From the NCBI GenBank assembly GCA_937952285.1, contig CALFZE010000113.1, forward strand, positions 1 through 31,708: a stretch of DNA of 31,708 nt, given 5' to 3'. This stretch comes from UBA2428 sp002343545. Its GTDB lineage: Bacteria > Bdellovibrionota > UBA2428. The notes beneath the pieces were generated by a model, which was given only the letters and a program-made list of their open reading frames with translations, had not been told where the DNA came from and did no database searches. A program made the position numbers and the translations under genes. Shown here one piece after another: positions 6,581 to 14,936 of the stretch; position 1 is the stretch's first letter; each line of letters opens with the position of its first letter.

Positions 6581-7513
6581 TTAGAACGAATGCACAGCGG
6601 CAATCGTCACGGCGTGGCCCGTGCCGCCGCCGTCCAACACCTTCGTGAGGGTGTAGTCCGTCTTCGCGACGAGGCTTTCCGTGATCTTGTACTGGGGACC
6701 GACGGCCACGCCGACGACCTTGCCGGCCGCGGAGAGGTCCTTGGTGAACTCGACCCGGCCCGCGACGCCGACCGTCGTGGTCAGGTCGTAGCCCGCGAAG
6801 AGGCCCATGCCGAAGCCCGTGCCGGCGCCGACCTTCTTGAGGTTCGTCTCGATCTGCGTCGAGACGGAGCCCAGGGTCGCGCCGAGGACGACGTCGAGCA
6901 TCCAGTCCGAAGCGCCGTTCTGGCGACCGAAGAGACCGCCGACGGAAGCCGTCACGGTGTCGACCTTCGTCGACAGGAGGAAGCCGAGGTCGGGGTTCGC
7001 CGAAGCGTAGGGCATGAGGCTCGAGTCGCGGCGGTTCGCGAGCCAGAGCTGGACGCCCAGCATGTCGCTGAAGTCGTAACCCACGAGCGCGCCGACGTGC
7101 GAGGACGGGAGCGAAGCGTAGATAAGGCCTTGCTCGCTCAGGCGGTTAAGGTTGCTATAGACGGCTTCGGCACCGAAGGGCGACTGCCATTGGCCGGCGC
7201 GCCAGCGGAAGCCGTTTTCGTAGGCAGCGCCCACGTAAGCTTGCGAGGTGCCCGAAACACCGACGCTCAGCGAAGTACCCGTCGTGCTGCGCTCGCTCGC
7301 GATCGCGAGATCGAGAACGACTTCGCCGGGACCGAGCTTACGCTCAAAAGCGACGTTCGCTTCGTCGAGCACGAAAGTGTTCGTCGTGTCCTTGACCCAC
7401 TCGTACTGCGCGTCGACGTGGCCGCTCACGCGGAAGCCGTCGACCGCGAGCGCGGACGAGGTCGCGAATCCGGCGAGCAAAAGGGAAGAGACTTGAATTT
7501 GTTTTCCGTTCAT
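6581..7513 (-). CDS. outer-membrane beta-barrel porin-like protein (OmpL/BBP2 type)
   Basis: About 310 residues with a signal peptide ending near SSALAVDG. The mature protein is made of alternating amphipathic strands with Gly-rich turns and ends in HSF, the C-terminal aromatic that the BAM complex recognises. Central features such as WRAGQWQSPFGAEAVYSNLN and the later YDFSDMLGVQLWLANRR resemble the bacterial beta-barrel porin-2 (OmpL-like) group. The substrate is unknown. ATG 7513 is chosen because GGAG lies 6 nt upstream; ATG 7516 and ATG 7525 are in-frame alternatives. It appears to be a single-gene unit. Confidence 0.7.
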   Translation of the reverse strand: MNGKQIQVSSLLLAGFATSSALAVDGFRVSGHVDAQYEWVKDTTNTFVLDEANVAFERKLGPGEVVLDLAIASERSTTGTSLSVGVSGTSQAYVGAAYENGFRWRAGQWQSPFGAEAVYSNLNRLSEQGLIYASLPSSHVGALVGYDFSDMLGVQLWLANRRDSSLMPYASANPDLGFLLSTKVDTVTASVGGLFGRQNGASDWMLDVVLGATLGSVSTQIETNLKKVGAGTGFGMGLFAGYDLTTTVGVAGRVEFTKDLSAAGKVVGVAVGPQYKITESLVAKTDYTLTKVLDGGGTGHAVTIAAVHSF

Positions 7514-7623
7514 CATGCGCTCCATTATGGGCCGCCGCCAAAAAGATGCAAGCCTCCGGACTTAGAGGCCTTTTGGGGGATAAGGAGTTGATGCGCGCCC
7601 CCACTTCGCCTATGGAGACCGGC

Positions 7624-8652
7624 ATGTCTGATTCGATTCGCCAACCCGCCGAATGGGCCCCGCACCGCGCCTGCTGGCTCGCGTGGCCGAGCGCCGCCGA
7701 CTTGTGGGAAGAGAACCTGCCCGGCGCGCAAGCCGAGTTCCGCGAGCTCTGCCGCGCCATCGGCGCGAGCGAGAAGCTCGAGATCCTCGTTCCGAATGAG
7801 AGCGCCGCCCGCGACGCGGAACGCGCCCTGGCCGGACTCGAAGCACGCTTTCACCGCATCGACTTCGGCGACATCTGGCTGCGCGACACGGCGCCGATCT
7901 TCATGCACGGCCTCGACGGGCGCCTGGCCGCCGTACGCTTCGCCTTCAACGGCTGGGGCGAGAAGTACGTGCTCCCTTTCGATGCGGCCGTGTCGGCGCG
8001 CCTCGCCGAAGCCTCGGGGCACGCGACGCGCAGCCACGCCTGGGTCCTCGAGGGTGGCGCGATCGACGTCGACGGCGAAGGAACCCTGCTCACGACCGAG
8101 CAGTGCCTCCTGAATCCGAACCGTCACGGGGGCGCCACGCCTTCGAAAACCGAGGTCGAGAAACGCGTGCTGGCCGCCTTCGGCGCGACCCGCGCGATCT
8201 GGATCCGCGAAGGGCTGCTGAACGACCATACCGACGGGCATATCGACACGATCGCGCGCTTCACCTCGCCCGGCGTCGTCGTCTGCATGCAAGCGCACGA
8301 CGAAGACGATCCGAATCGCGCCGTGCTCGACGAGATCGCCGCGACGCTCGAAGCCGCGACGGACGCGCAGGGCCGCCGCTTGAAAGTCGTCCGCATTCCC
8401 TCGCCCGGCCGGGTGCTGGATGAAGAAGGCGAGATCATGCCGGCGAGCTACACGAATTTTTACATCTCGAACGGCCACGTCATCGTGCCGACCTACGGCA
8501 GCCGCTGGGACAAGACGGCCGTCGACGCCCTCGCCTCGCTCTTCCCGGGCCGCAAGACGATCGGCCTTCCGGCGAAGACGATCCTCACGGGCGGCGGGGC
8601 CTTCCACTGCATCACGCAACAAGAACCCGTCGCGAAGACGGAGAAAGCCTGA
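7624..8652 (+). CDS. aguA: agmatine deiminase
   Basis: 342 residues, the usual length for this family of guanidino-group-modifying enzymes. It hydrolyses agmatine to N-carbamoylputrescine and ammonia. Diagnostic motifs are WPSAADLWEENL near the start, D-I-W-L-R-D-T-A-P-I, EGGAIDVDGEGTLLTTEQCL, the catalytic His in NDHTDGHIDTIARF, and the nucleophile Cys329 in GGGAFHCITQQEP at the C-terminus. ATG 7624 is preferred because GGAG precedes it at 7 nt; upstream in-frame ATGs lack that. It is directly followed by the amidase for the next step. Confidence 0.93.
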   Translation: MSDSIRQPAEWAPHRACWLAWPSAADLWEENLPGAQAEFRELCRAIGASEKLEILVPNESAARDAERALAGLEARFHRIDFGDIWLRDTAPIFMHGLDGRLAAVRFAFNGWGEKYVLPFDAAVSARLAEASGHATRSHAWVLEGGAIDVDGEGTLLTTEQCLLNPNRHGGATPSKTEVEKRVLAAFGATRAIWIREGLLNDHTDGHIDTIARFTSPGVVVCMQAHDEDDPNRAVLDEIAATLEAATDAQGRRLKVVRIPSPGRVLDEEGEIMPASYTNFYISNGHVIVPTYGSRWDKTAVDALASLFPGRKTIGLPAKTILTGGGAFHCITQQEPVAKTEKA

Positions 8653-8660
8653 GTCACACG

Positions 8661-9500
8661 ATGAGCCGCAAGATCCAAGTCGCCGCCCTCCAATGCGCTT
8701 ACGGGAACGACGTCGGCGAGAACGTCGCCAAGGTGACCGCGCTCGTGCGCGAGGCCGCCAAGCGCGGCGCGCAGGTCATCCTGCCGACCGAGCTCTTCGA
8801 GGGGCCCTACTTTTGCCGCCAAGAGAAAGACGAGTTCTTCGCCTGGGCGCGTCCCGCGAAAGATCACCCCACGATCAAGCACTTCCAAAAGCTCGCCGCG
8901 GAGCTCGGCGTCGCGATCCCGGTCTCCTTCTTCGAGAAGGACGGCCCTCACTACTACAACAGCCTCGTCATGGTGGACGCGGACGGCCGCGAGCTCGGCC
9001 TCTACCGCAAGAGCCACATCCCCGACGGCCCGGGCTACGAAGAGAAGTTCTACTTTCGTCCCGGCAACACGGGCTTCAAGGTGTGGGACACGAAATTCGG
9101 CCGCATCGGCGTGGGCATCTGCTGGGACCAATGGTTTCCCGAAGCCGCGCGCGCCATGGCCGTGCAAGGCGCCGAAGTCCTCTTCTACCCGACCGCGATC
9201 GGCTCGGAACCCGAGTCCGATCTCGACACGAAAGACCTCTGGCAGCGCGCCATGATCGGGCACTCCGTTTCAAACGTCATCCCCGTCGTCGCGGCCAACC
9301 GCATCGGCGACGAGAGCGGCCAGATCTTTTACGGTTCCTCCTTCATCGCAAACCACCGGGGCGACAAGGTCGCCGAGTTGGGCCGCGCGGAGGAAGGCGT
9401 CATCACGGCGAGTTTCGACCTCGACGAGGTCGCGAAGAACCGCGCGAGCTTCGGCTTCTTCCGCGACCGCCGCTGCGATCTTTACGGACCGCTCGTCTAA
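8661..9500 (+). CDS. aguB: N-carbamoylputrescine amidase
   Basis: 279 residues of the carbon-nitrogen hydrolase (nitrilase) superfamily. It converts N-carbamoylputrescine to putrescine, CO2 and ammonia, completing the agmatine route started by the preceding gene. The catalytic triad is visible: Glu44 (LPTELFEGP), Lys117 (YRKSHIPDGPGY) and Cys154 (GVGICWDQWFPEAAR). ILPTELFEGPYFC and the YRKSHIPDGPGY-EKFYF stretch match the AguB subgroup well. It lies 8 nt after aguA, so the two are an operon. Arginine decarboxylase, the source of agmatine, is not in the window. Confidence 0.93.
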   Translation: MSRKIQVAALQCAYGNDVGENVAKVTALVREAAKRGAQVILPTELFEGPYFCRQEKDEFFAWARPAKDHPTIKHFQKLAAELGVAIPVSFFEKDGPHYYNSLVMVDADGRELGLYRKSHIPDGPGYEEKFYFRPGNTGFKVWDTKFGRIGVGICWDQWFPEAARAMAVQGAEVLFYPTAIGSEPESDLDTKDLWQRAMIGHSVSNVIPVVAANRIGDESGQIFYGSSFIANHRGDKVAELGRAEEGVITASFDLDEVAKNRASFGFFRDRRCDLYGPLV

Positions 9501-9525
9501 AACGCTCCCGCCCGAGCCTTGCCCC

Positions 9526-9558
9526 CGTGCGCGTACGACGCAGGTCGTCTCGCGCACG
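9526..9558 (+). terminator. strong hairpin after aguB, probable terminator
   Basis: CGTGCGCG (9526-9533) pairs with CGCGCACG (9551-9558). An inner ACGAC/GTCGT stem (9535-9539 with 9544-9548) closes a GCAG loop. Only TT follows, so it is not a canonical Rho-independent site. It separates the aguAB operon from the next gene. Confidence 0.5.
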
Positions 9559-9573
9559 TTCCTGAGCCTCTGT

Positions 9574-9579
9574 TAGAGT
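9574..9579 (+). promoter_or_regulatory. extended -10 box of a probable leaderless transcript
   Basis: TGT-TAGAGT (9571-9579) has the TGn extension and ends 6 nt before ATG 9586. No Shine-Dalgarno is present. Confidence 0.45.
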
Positions 9580-9585
9580 CGGCCC

Positions 9586-11233
9586 ATGACGATCCACCCG
9601 AAAAGACGGATACTTTTGGCGTTTGCTCTTATCGGATCGGCGGGAATGCTGGTCGCGACCGTCGCCACGGCCGGCGAAATCCGTATCGGCTATCGAGTCG
9701 ACGCCAAAAGCGGGGAGCGCACTCGAACCGATGGCGTCGACGAGCGCTTCGTCTCGCAGAAGTTGGTCGGAGAGGGGACGCTGCTTCGGCGCCTTCCCTA
9801 CGCGATCGGACACGAAGCCCGGGACACGGAATCCCTCTACGAAGAGTGGAGTTACCCCACGGAAAAGCTCATCGAATCCGAAGCTCATCCCTTGCCGACC
9901 GACGGCGCCGAGTTTCGCCCAATCCGCGTGCAAGGTCCCGCGGCCAATCGCATCAACCTGACGATCCTCGGCGACGGCTACACCGCCAACGAAAAAGAGA
10001 AGTTCTTCCGCGACGCCGAGCGCACGACGCGCGGGCTCTTCGAGACGGCGACCTTCCGAAGCTTCCTGCCGCTCTTTAACGTCTACGCCGTTTACGTGCC
10101 TTCCGCCGAGTCCGGCGTCGGCGACGGCTCGCCCAAGAACACGGCCTTCAAACTCTACCGCAACCCGGCCGGGTCCAAACGCGCGATTTATCCCGGCGAC
10201 GAGCGTGCGATGGAACGCGCCCTCACGCTCGCGCCCAAGACGGACTATCCCGTCGTGCTCGCGAACGACGACTACTACGGCGGACTCGGCGGGCGTTGGG
10301 CGATCTCGACGTCGTCCGAAGCGACGGGTCTCATCGTGCTTCGCCACGAGCTCGGCCATAACTTCGGCGAGGTCGGCGAAGAGTACGATAACGGCTGGGT
10401 CTACTCGGGCGCCAACGCGTCTTCGAGCGCGAACGTTCCGTGGAAACACTGGGTCGAGGGAACGACGGGCGTTCACGAAGGCAAGCTTCTCTCGGGCAAC
10501 TACGTTTGGCAGAATCTCGCGGGCAAACCCTACGAAGCTTCCTTCCGCTTTCCGAACTGGGACGGGTCGCTCCTCGTGCAACTCAGCACCGTGGGCTGGG
10601 CCACGCCCCAGGACGTTCGCGTCGCGCTGAACGGTCAAGCCGCGAGCTACGATGGCGTCTTCCACGCCGACCGCAGTTTCTTCGACCTCGATCTTCGCGA
10701 GGCGCGGGCGAACGAGACGCTCAAGCTGCGCGTCGAGGAAAACGTGCGGGACGGGGATAATGTGTTGGGCTTCGCCCTCGCCTACGCCTACCCCCCAAGT
10801 TATGACTTCACGCCCGATCGCGTGGGCGCCTTCGCGAGCTACGCCGAGGGCGGTCGCAAGACCTACCGCCCGACGCACAACTCCTGTCTCATGCGCGATA
10901 TGGCCAAGGACCACTTCTGCTCCGTCGACCAGGAGAACATCTGGCTCAAGTTCCTGGCGCGCATCGAGCTCGTCGACGGGGTCGAGCAGGCGAGCGGAGC
11001 GGAAGGCACTGATTTGCGGCCTCGAAGTGAGGTGGTTCGCCCGCGAAGGTCTCGGGTGGCGCGAACTCGACGCGCTCCGCGGTCGTCGCGAATGGTCGAC
11101 GCGCGAAGGCGGCAAGTTCAAGGTCCGCGTGACGTTGGCCAACGCCGAGATCCGCAAGGCGAGTCCGCGCCTCACGACCGAGAAGGAATTCTCCGTCGCG
11201 GGCCCGCGCATGATCGGAACGCTCGCGCGCTAG
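9586..11233 (+). CDS. secreted M64-family (IgA-peptidase-like) zinc metallopeptidase, frameshifted near its end
   Basis: A signal peptide (about 30 residues, ending ATVATAG) is followed by an N-terminal domain and then the peptidase. INLTILGDGYTANEKEKFFR, residues around FLPLFNVYAVYVPSAESGVG and the zinc site HELGHNFG (His254, Glu255, His258) followed by VGEEYDN are typical of peptidase M64. A conserved NSCLMRDM segment comes later. After LARIELVDGVEQASGAEG the reading frame breaks. The frame one base later carries a coherent ending (LEVRWFAREGLGWRELDALR and onward to TAG 11233). One extra base between about 11000 and 11025 explains this. Left uncorrected, the first frame stays open to 11628 through low-complexity Arg-rich sequence and into the next gene. 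Real decay and assembly error are both possible. Confidence 0.7.
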
Positions 11234-11239
11234 CGATCA

Positions 11240-11267
11240 TTGCCATCTTCGCGGCGTCCGTTAAGAT
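11240..11267 (+). promoter_or_regulatory. candidate promoter of the cysteine-rich secreted protein
   Basis: TTGCCA (11240-11245), a 16-nt spacer and TAAGAT (11262-11267). It starts 7 bp after the stop codon of the corrected M64 gene and gives a 5'UTR of about 45 nt with a good Shine-Dalgarno. Confidence 0.5.
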
Positions 11268-11319
11268 CTTGGTCAGTCCCGCCCGGCCTTTCGCCGGCGG
11301 CGCACAAGGAGATCTTCGC

Positions 11320-11628
11320 ATGAACTTTCCGAATTCGATCCGTTCCCTTTTGTTCACCGCCCTCGGACTTTCGGCCGTTTCTTTCTCGGCCCACGCCGAA
11401 GTCATGCCGCTCGTGAAACCCGTCGACACGAAGAACGTCTGCTTCTGCAGCACGAGCTACGACCAAGCCCAAAGGAACTGCACGCTGGGGCAGCAAGTCC
11501 TCGGCACGATTTCCAACCCGCGCGGCGGCATCACGCTCGGCGGCTCCTGCGGCCTGACCGCCGACTGTGGCTCTTCGGCGATGTTCTGCTTCAAGCTCGA
11601 AACCTGGGGTACTTGCGGAGCTCCCTAG
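11320..11628 (+). CDS. small secreted cysteine-rich protein of unknown function
   Basis: 102 residues. AAGGAG (11306-11311) precedes ATG 11320 at a spacing of 8 nt. The N-terminus (NSIRSLLFTALGLSAVSFSA, then HA) is a clear signal peptide. The mature part of about 76 residues has seven Cys: a C-x-C pair (NVCFCSTS), then RNC, GSC, ADC, MFC and the near-terminal GTC. This pattern suggests disulfide bonding in the periplasm or outside. It is in the same frame as the upstream protease, which explains why an uncorrected call would merge the two. I do not recognise a family. Confidence 0.75.
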   Translation: MNFPNSIRSLLFTALGLSAVSFSAHAEVMPLVKPVDTKNVCFCSTSYDQAQRNCTLGQQVLGTISNPRGGITLGGSCGLTADCGSSAMFCFKLETWGTCGAP

Positions 11629-11683
11629 ACTCGATGCGGGAAGAGTGCTGACCTCGGACGCCTCAACTTAAGAGGAGTCCAAC

Positions 11684-12424
11684 ATGGCACGCACGAAGAC
11701 CCTGAGCCTTCTTTCTTTCGCCTTCACCCTTCCCGCTTTCGCCAAGCCCTGCGAGGGCCTGCCGACCCACAAGGCTTTCCAGCAAGCCCTCGTCGAGGCA
11801 CGCAAGGAAGCCAACGGCGGCTTGAACCTCGACATGTGGGGCACCCTCGTCGCCCGGAGCGGCGAAGTTTGCCTGGTCGCCTTCACGGGCGACGCGGTCG
11901 ACGCCCAATGGCCCGGCAGCCGCGTCATCTCCGCGCAGAAAGCCAACACGGCGAACGCCTTCAGCCTCAAAGGTCTCGCACTCTCCACGGCGAACCTCTA
12001 TTCGGCGGTGCAACCGGGCGGCTCGCTCTTCGGCCTGCAGGAAAGCAATCCCGTGAACGTGGACGACGCCTACGACGGCGACTTTAAGAAGTTCGGCTCC
12101 GAGAAGGATCCGATGACGGGCAAGCGCATCGGCGGCGTGAACGTGTTCGGCGGCGGCCTCGCGCTTTACAACGCGAAGGGCGAGATCGTCGGCGCCCTCG
12201 GCGTGAGCGGCGACACCTCGTGCGCCGACCACAACATCGCTTGGCGTCTGCGCCATAAGCTCGGCCTCGACCACGTGCCCGCGGGCGTGAGCGCCGACAA
12301 GAACGATCAGATCGTGTACGACATCAACGCGGGCAAGAGCGCGGGCGGCTACGGCCACCCGACTTGCGGCGGTCAAGAAAACGCCATCGCCGCGAAGCTG
12401 CCCAAGAGCGCCGCGAAGAAGTAA
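11684..12424 (+). CDS. exported GlcG/HbpS-like (DUF336) heme-binding-type protein
   Basis: 246 residues. Signal peptide ending LPAFA. The following domain has the GlcG/HbpS order: a helix (HKAFQQALVEARKEANGG), a strand with GTLVARSGEVCLVAFTGD, KANTANAFSLKGLALSTANL, then the glycine-rich GGVNVFGGGLALYNAKGEIV-GALGVSGDTSCADH. Members bind heme or act as accessory sensors; the ligand here cannot be read from the sequence. The segment from about residue 115 to 145 is longer than in cytoplasmic GlcG. AGAGGAG lies 7 nt upstream of ATG 11684. Two Cys near CADH and TCGG could form a disulfide. Confidence 0.7.
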   Translation: MARTKTLSLLSFAFTLPAFAKPCEGLPTHKAFQQALVEARKEANGGLNLDMWGTLVARSGEVCLVAFTGDAVDAQWPGSRVISAQKANTANAFSLKGLALSTANLYSAVQPGGSLFGLQESNPVNVDDAYDGDFKKFGSEKDPMTGKRIGGVNVFGGGLALYNAKGEIVGALGVSGDTSCADHNIAWRLRHKLGLDHVPAGVSADKNDQIVYDINAGKSAGGYGHPTCGGQENAIAAKLPKSAAKK

Positions 12425-12427
12425 GAT
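12422..12427 (+). promoter_or_regulatory. possible -10 box upstream of the macrolide phosphotransferase
   Basis: TAAGAT overlaps the stop codon of the preceding gene and is identical to the -10 box at 11262. Transcription would begin near 12434, leaving a leader of about 53 nt that contains the hairpin at 12444-12466. Confidence 0.3.
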
Positions 12428-12443
12428 ACGGGCCATCGATACG

Positions 12444-12466
12444 GGCGCGAGCCCTCCGCTCGCGCC
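12444..12466 (+). terminator. GC-rich hairpin in the leader of the macrolide phosphotransferase
   Basis: GGCGCGAGC (12444-12452) pairs perfectly with GCTCGCGCC (12458-12466) around a CCTCC loop; GTCCTTT follows. It could terminate the preceding gene. It also lies just upstream of the AAGGAGA (12474-12480) used by the next gene, so it may affect expression of that gene. Confidence 0.5.
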
Positions 12467-12486
12467 GTCCTTTAAGGAGAACCCCG

Positions 12487-13386
12487 ATGGCGAAGTTCCC
12501 CGCGTCCGAGCCCGAAATCCGCGCCCTCGCCGCGAAACACGGTCTTGCGCTCGACGGCCCCCTCGAGATCAACGACATGGGGCTCGACTTTCGCGTCGTC
12601 ATCGCGAAAAGCGAGCGGGGCGCCGCCTGGGTCCTGCGCATTCCCCGCCGTGCCGACGTCTTGCCGCGCGCCGAGTACGAAGCCAAGGTCCTTGCCTTCC
12701 TCGAGGGAAAACTTCCGGCGGCCGTGCCCGAATGGCGCGTTTTCACGCCCGAGCTCATCGCCTATCCCCACTTGAGCGACCCCACCGCGCTGAGCTTCGA
12801 TCCCGCGACTTATGCCGTGACTTGGCACATGGACCAAAACTCGCCGGCCTACGTGACGAGCCTCGCGCGCGTGCTCGTCGCCCTGCACGCCCTCGCGCCG
12901 CCGGCGGTGCGCACCGCGGGGCTCACCGGACTCGAACCCGACGAATTTCGCGGCGCCTTCGAGAAAGACTTCTACCGCGTGCGGGAAACGATCGGCGTGG
13001 GTCCAGAACTCGCGAAGCGCCTGCAGGCTTGGATCGACGACGAATCCAGCTGGCCAGGTTTCGCGACGCTCGTGCACGGTGATCTTTACGCCGGCCATCT
13101 GCTCGTCGACAAGCAAGGCGGCGTCACGGGGATCATCGATTGGACCGAGGCGAAACTCGGGGATCCGGCCGTCGACTTCGCGTCGCACCTTCAGATCTTC
13201 GGACGCGAGAGCCTGGAGCGGCTCCTGCGCGAATACGAACGGGCCGGCGGGCGCGTTTGGCCGCGGATGCCAGATCAGATCGAGGCGCGCTTGGCCGCGG
13301 CTCCCATCCGCTACGGGGTCTTCGCGATCGAGAGCGGTCACGCCGAGCATCTCGCGGCGGCCAAGACGCAACTCGGGGTCGCCTGA
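12487..13386 (+). CDS. Mph-type macrolide 2'-phosphotransferase
   Basis: 299 residues, the length of Mph(A)/(B)/(E) enzymes, which inactivate macrolides by phosphorylating the 2'-OH of the desosamine with GTP. The similarity runs from end to end: INDMGLDFRVVIAK, WVLRIPRRADV, LPAAVPEWRVFTPELIAYPH, the catalytic loop VHGDLYAGHLLVD (His197, Asp199), IIDWTEAKLGDPAVDFASHL (Asp218 as metal ligand), YERAGGRVWPRM and the closing SGHAEHLAAAKTQL. AAGGAGA precedes ATG 12487 at 6 nt. GC and codon use match its neighbours and no mobile element is near, so it looks like a resident gene; the natural substrate is unproven. Confidence 0.88.
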   Translation: MAKFPASEPEIRALAAKHGLALDGPLEINDMGLDFRVVIAKSERGAAWVLRIPRRADVLPRAEYEAKVLAFLEGKLPAAVPEWRVFTPELIAYPHLSDPTALSFDPATYAVTWHMDQNSPAYVTSLARVLVALHALAPPAVRTAGLTGLEPDEFRGAFEKDFYRVRETIGVGPELAKRLQAWIDDESSWPGFATLVHGDLYAGHLLVDKQGGVTGIIDWTEAKLGDPAVDFASHLQIFGRESLERLLREYERAGGRVWPRMPDQIEARLAAAPIRYGVFAIESGHAEHLAAAKTQLGVA

Positions 13387-13402
13387 ATCGGAGCGGCCAG
13401 AC

Positions 13403-13559
13403 TCAGCCCGCGGCGCCTCCGCGCACGGAAGCGAGGAGATCCTTCATCCAGGGAACTCCGCTCCAGCTCCGTAGATAGCAGACGTGAAAGACGCGCTCCG
13501 CGGGCAGGCGCATCCCGGGCGCGCATCGCCTCGAAATAGACGTCGTCTTTCTTCTTCAC
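13403..13559 (-). pseudogene. possible decayed gene fragment
   Basis: On the minus strand, KKKDDVYFEAMRARD (from GTG 13559) reads like protein, then loses its frame. One base on, the sequence continues as RLPAERVFHVCYLRSWSG and VPWMKDLLASVRGGAAG to a TGA at 13405-13403. A single extra base near 13515 would join them into about 52 residues. No upstream part is recognisable. I do not know the family. The rest of 13387-13665 shows nothing else. Confidence 0.25.
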
Positions 13560-13665
13560 CGCGCCCCGGTTTAGCGCGTCGACCCCGTCCTCACTAGCCG
13601 TTTTCGGACATCATCGCCGCTCGCGCCCCCTGGACCTCCAACCCCGGCCCCACTAAAAAGAACGC

Positions 13666-14829
13666 ATGTCGATACGCCCCCTCGCCGTCATCGCCCTGAT
13701 CGCTACCGCCCCCACCTGGGCCTGCGCTCCGCTCGCGCTTTACGACGAAACGACGTCGGTCGTCACGGCGAACTTCTACGACCGCGCCTACCGCGGCTTG
13801 CCCTGGAAAGAGCGCGTCGCGCTCCACCGCCAAGGACTGACTTGCGAATCGACGAACGCGGCGGTCGCCTTACGGCTCAACGCGCTCTTGGCCGAACTCG
13901 AGACCTCCCACACGGGCTTCTACACGCCGGCCGACCTGTCGTACTGGGCGCTCAAGAACATCTTTGCCCGGAAGATCGACGCCCATCCCTTTCCGCAGAT
14001 CGGCCTTTGGGCGACGTGCTCGGCGGACGACGGCTGCTTTGCCCGCAACGTCTACGAGGGCTCGATCGCCGAAAAGGCCGGCCTGCGCGTGGGCGACCAG
14101 CTGCTCAAGCTCGACGACGCGCCCTTCGATCCGCTCGGCTTCCGCGTCGGCGGAGCTCAGCGGCTTCTCGTCCGGAGTCGCGCCGGAGAAACGCCGCGAA
14201 GTCTCGCGGTACGCGCGCGCCGGGAGAGCGCGCAACGGGCTTTGCTGCGGGCCACGCGCAAGGCGATGCGCCTTTACGAACGTGGCGGGCGCAAGATCGG
14301 CTACGTCCACCTGTGGGCGGGCACCCACCCCGAGATCCAGGCCACCTTCGTGTCGCAACTCAAGTCGCTGGCCGGACGCGTGGACGCGATCGTCGTGGAC
14401 CTTCGCGACGGCTTCGGTGGCGCTTCCCCGGATTTCGTCGCGCCGCTTTACGAAGACGAGCGGCTCCGCAAAACTCCGGTCGTCGCGCTCGTCAACGACG
14501 GAACCCGCAGCGGCAAAGAGTGGGTCGCCTATCGGCTCAAGCGGGACAAGCGCGCCACCTTGCTCGGCGAAACCACGGCGGGCTACTTTATCGGCGGTCG
14601 GATCTACGACATCCGCGGTGGCGACTTCGCGCTTTACCTCGCCGTCGAGAAATTCGACCCCGAAGACGTCCTCGATCCGATCGAAGGCGTGGGCGTCGCC
14701 CCCGACGTCGAAAGCCCCGGCTGCCGGCGATTCTGCGAGGGGCGCGACCCGCAACTCGAAGACGCCCTCGCCCGGCTCGCGAAGCCCTCGGCGTCCGGGG
14801 GCCCCTCGCGCGAAGCCATCGAACAATAG
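13666..14829 (+). CDS. secreted S41-family peptidase-like protein with PDZ-like region
   Basis: 387 residues. The N-terminus (MSIRPLAVIALIATAPTWAC) is a signal peptide; a Cys at the end makes a lipoprotein possible but the lipobox is poor. An N-terminal cap includes ELETSHTGFYTP. A PDZ-like region follows (YEGSIAEKAGLRVGDQLLKL, about residues 127-147). Then the S41 core: IGYVHLWAG, VDAIVVDLRDGFGGASPDF and VALVNDGTRSGKEWVAYRL, with Ser282 as nucleophile. In CtpA-type enzymes a catalytic Lys follows about 25 residues later in GxxTxGKG; here the place reads GETTAGYF, so the dyad Lys is missing. It may use another base or be inactive. TAAAAA lies 6 nt before the ATG. Confidence 0.75.
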   Translation: MSIRPLAVIALIATAPTWACAPLALYDETTSVVTANFYDRAYRGLPWKERVALHRQGLTCESTNAAVALRLNALLAELETSHTGFYTPADLSYWALKNIFARKIDAHPFPQIGLWATCSADDGCFARNVYEGSIAEKAGLRVGDQLLKLDDAPFDPLGFRVGGAQRLLVRSRAGETPRSLAVRARRESAQRALLRATRKAMRLYERGGRKIGYVHLWAGTHPEIQATFVSQLKSLAGRVDAIVVDLRDGFGGASPDFVAPLYEDERLRKTPVVALVNDGTRSGKEWVAYRLKRDKRATLLGETTAGYFIGGRIYDIRGGDFALYLAVEKFDPEDVLDPIEGVGVAPDVESPGCRRFCEGRDPQLEDALARLAKPSASGGPSREAIEQ

Positions 14830-14936
14830 GCCGCACCCAAAACTCCCGTCGCGAGGACGAAGTCGATCGCGGCGAAGACGCACGCAGTCTCCTCGGGCGA
14901 CACGAAGTTTTTCCTTTCCCGGCTCGGGCCTTTCGC

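Noticed and set aside
9403..11211. Minus-strand open frame of about 600 codons opposite the M64 peptidase
   Set aside because: The opposite strand has signal peptide, zinc motif and conserved blocks; the antisense product has no recognisable domain.
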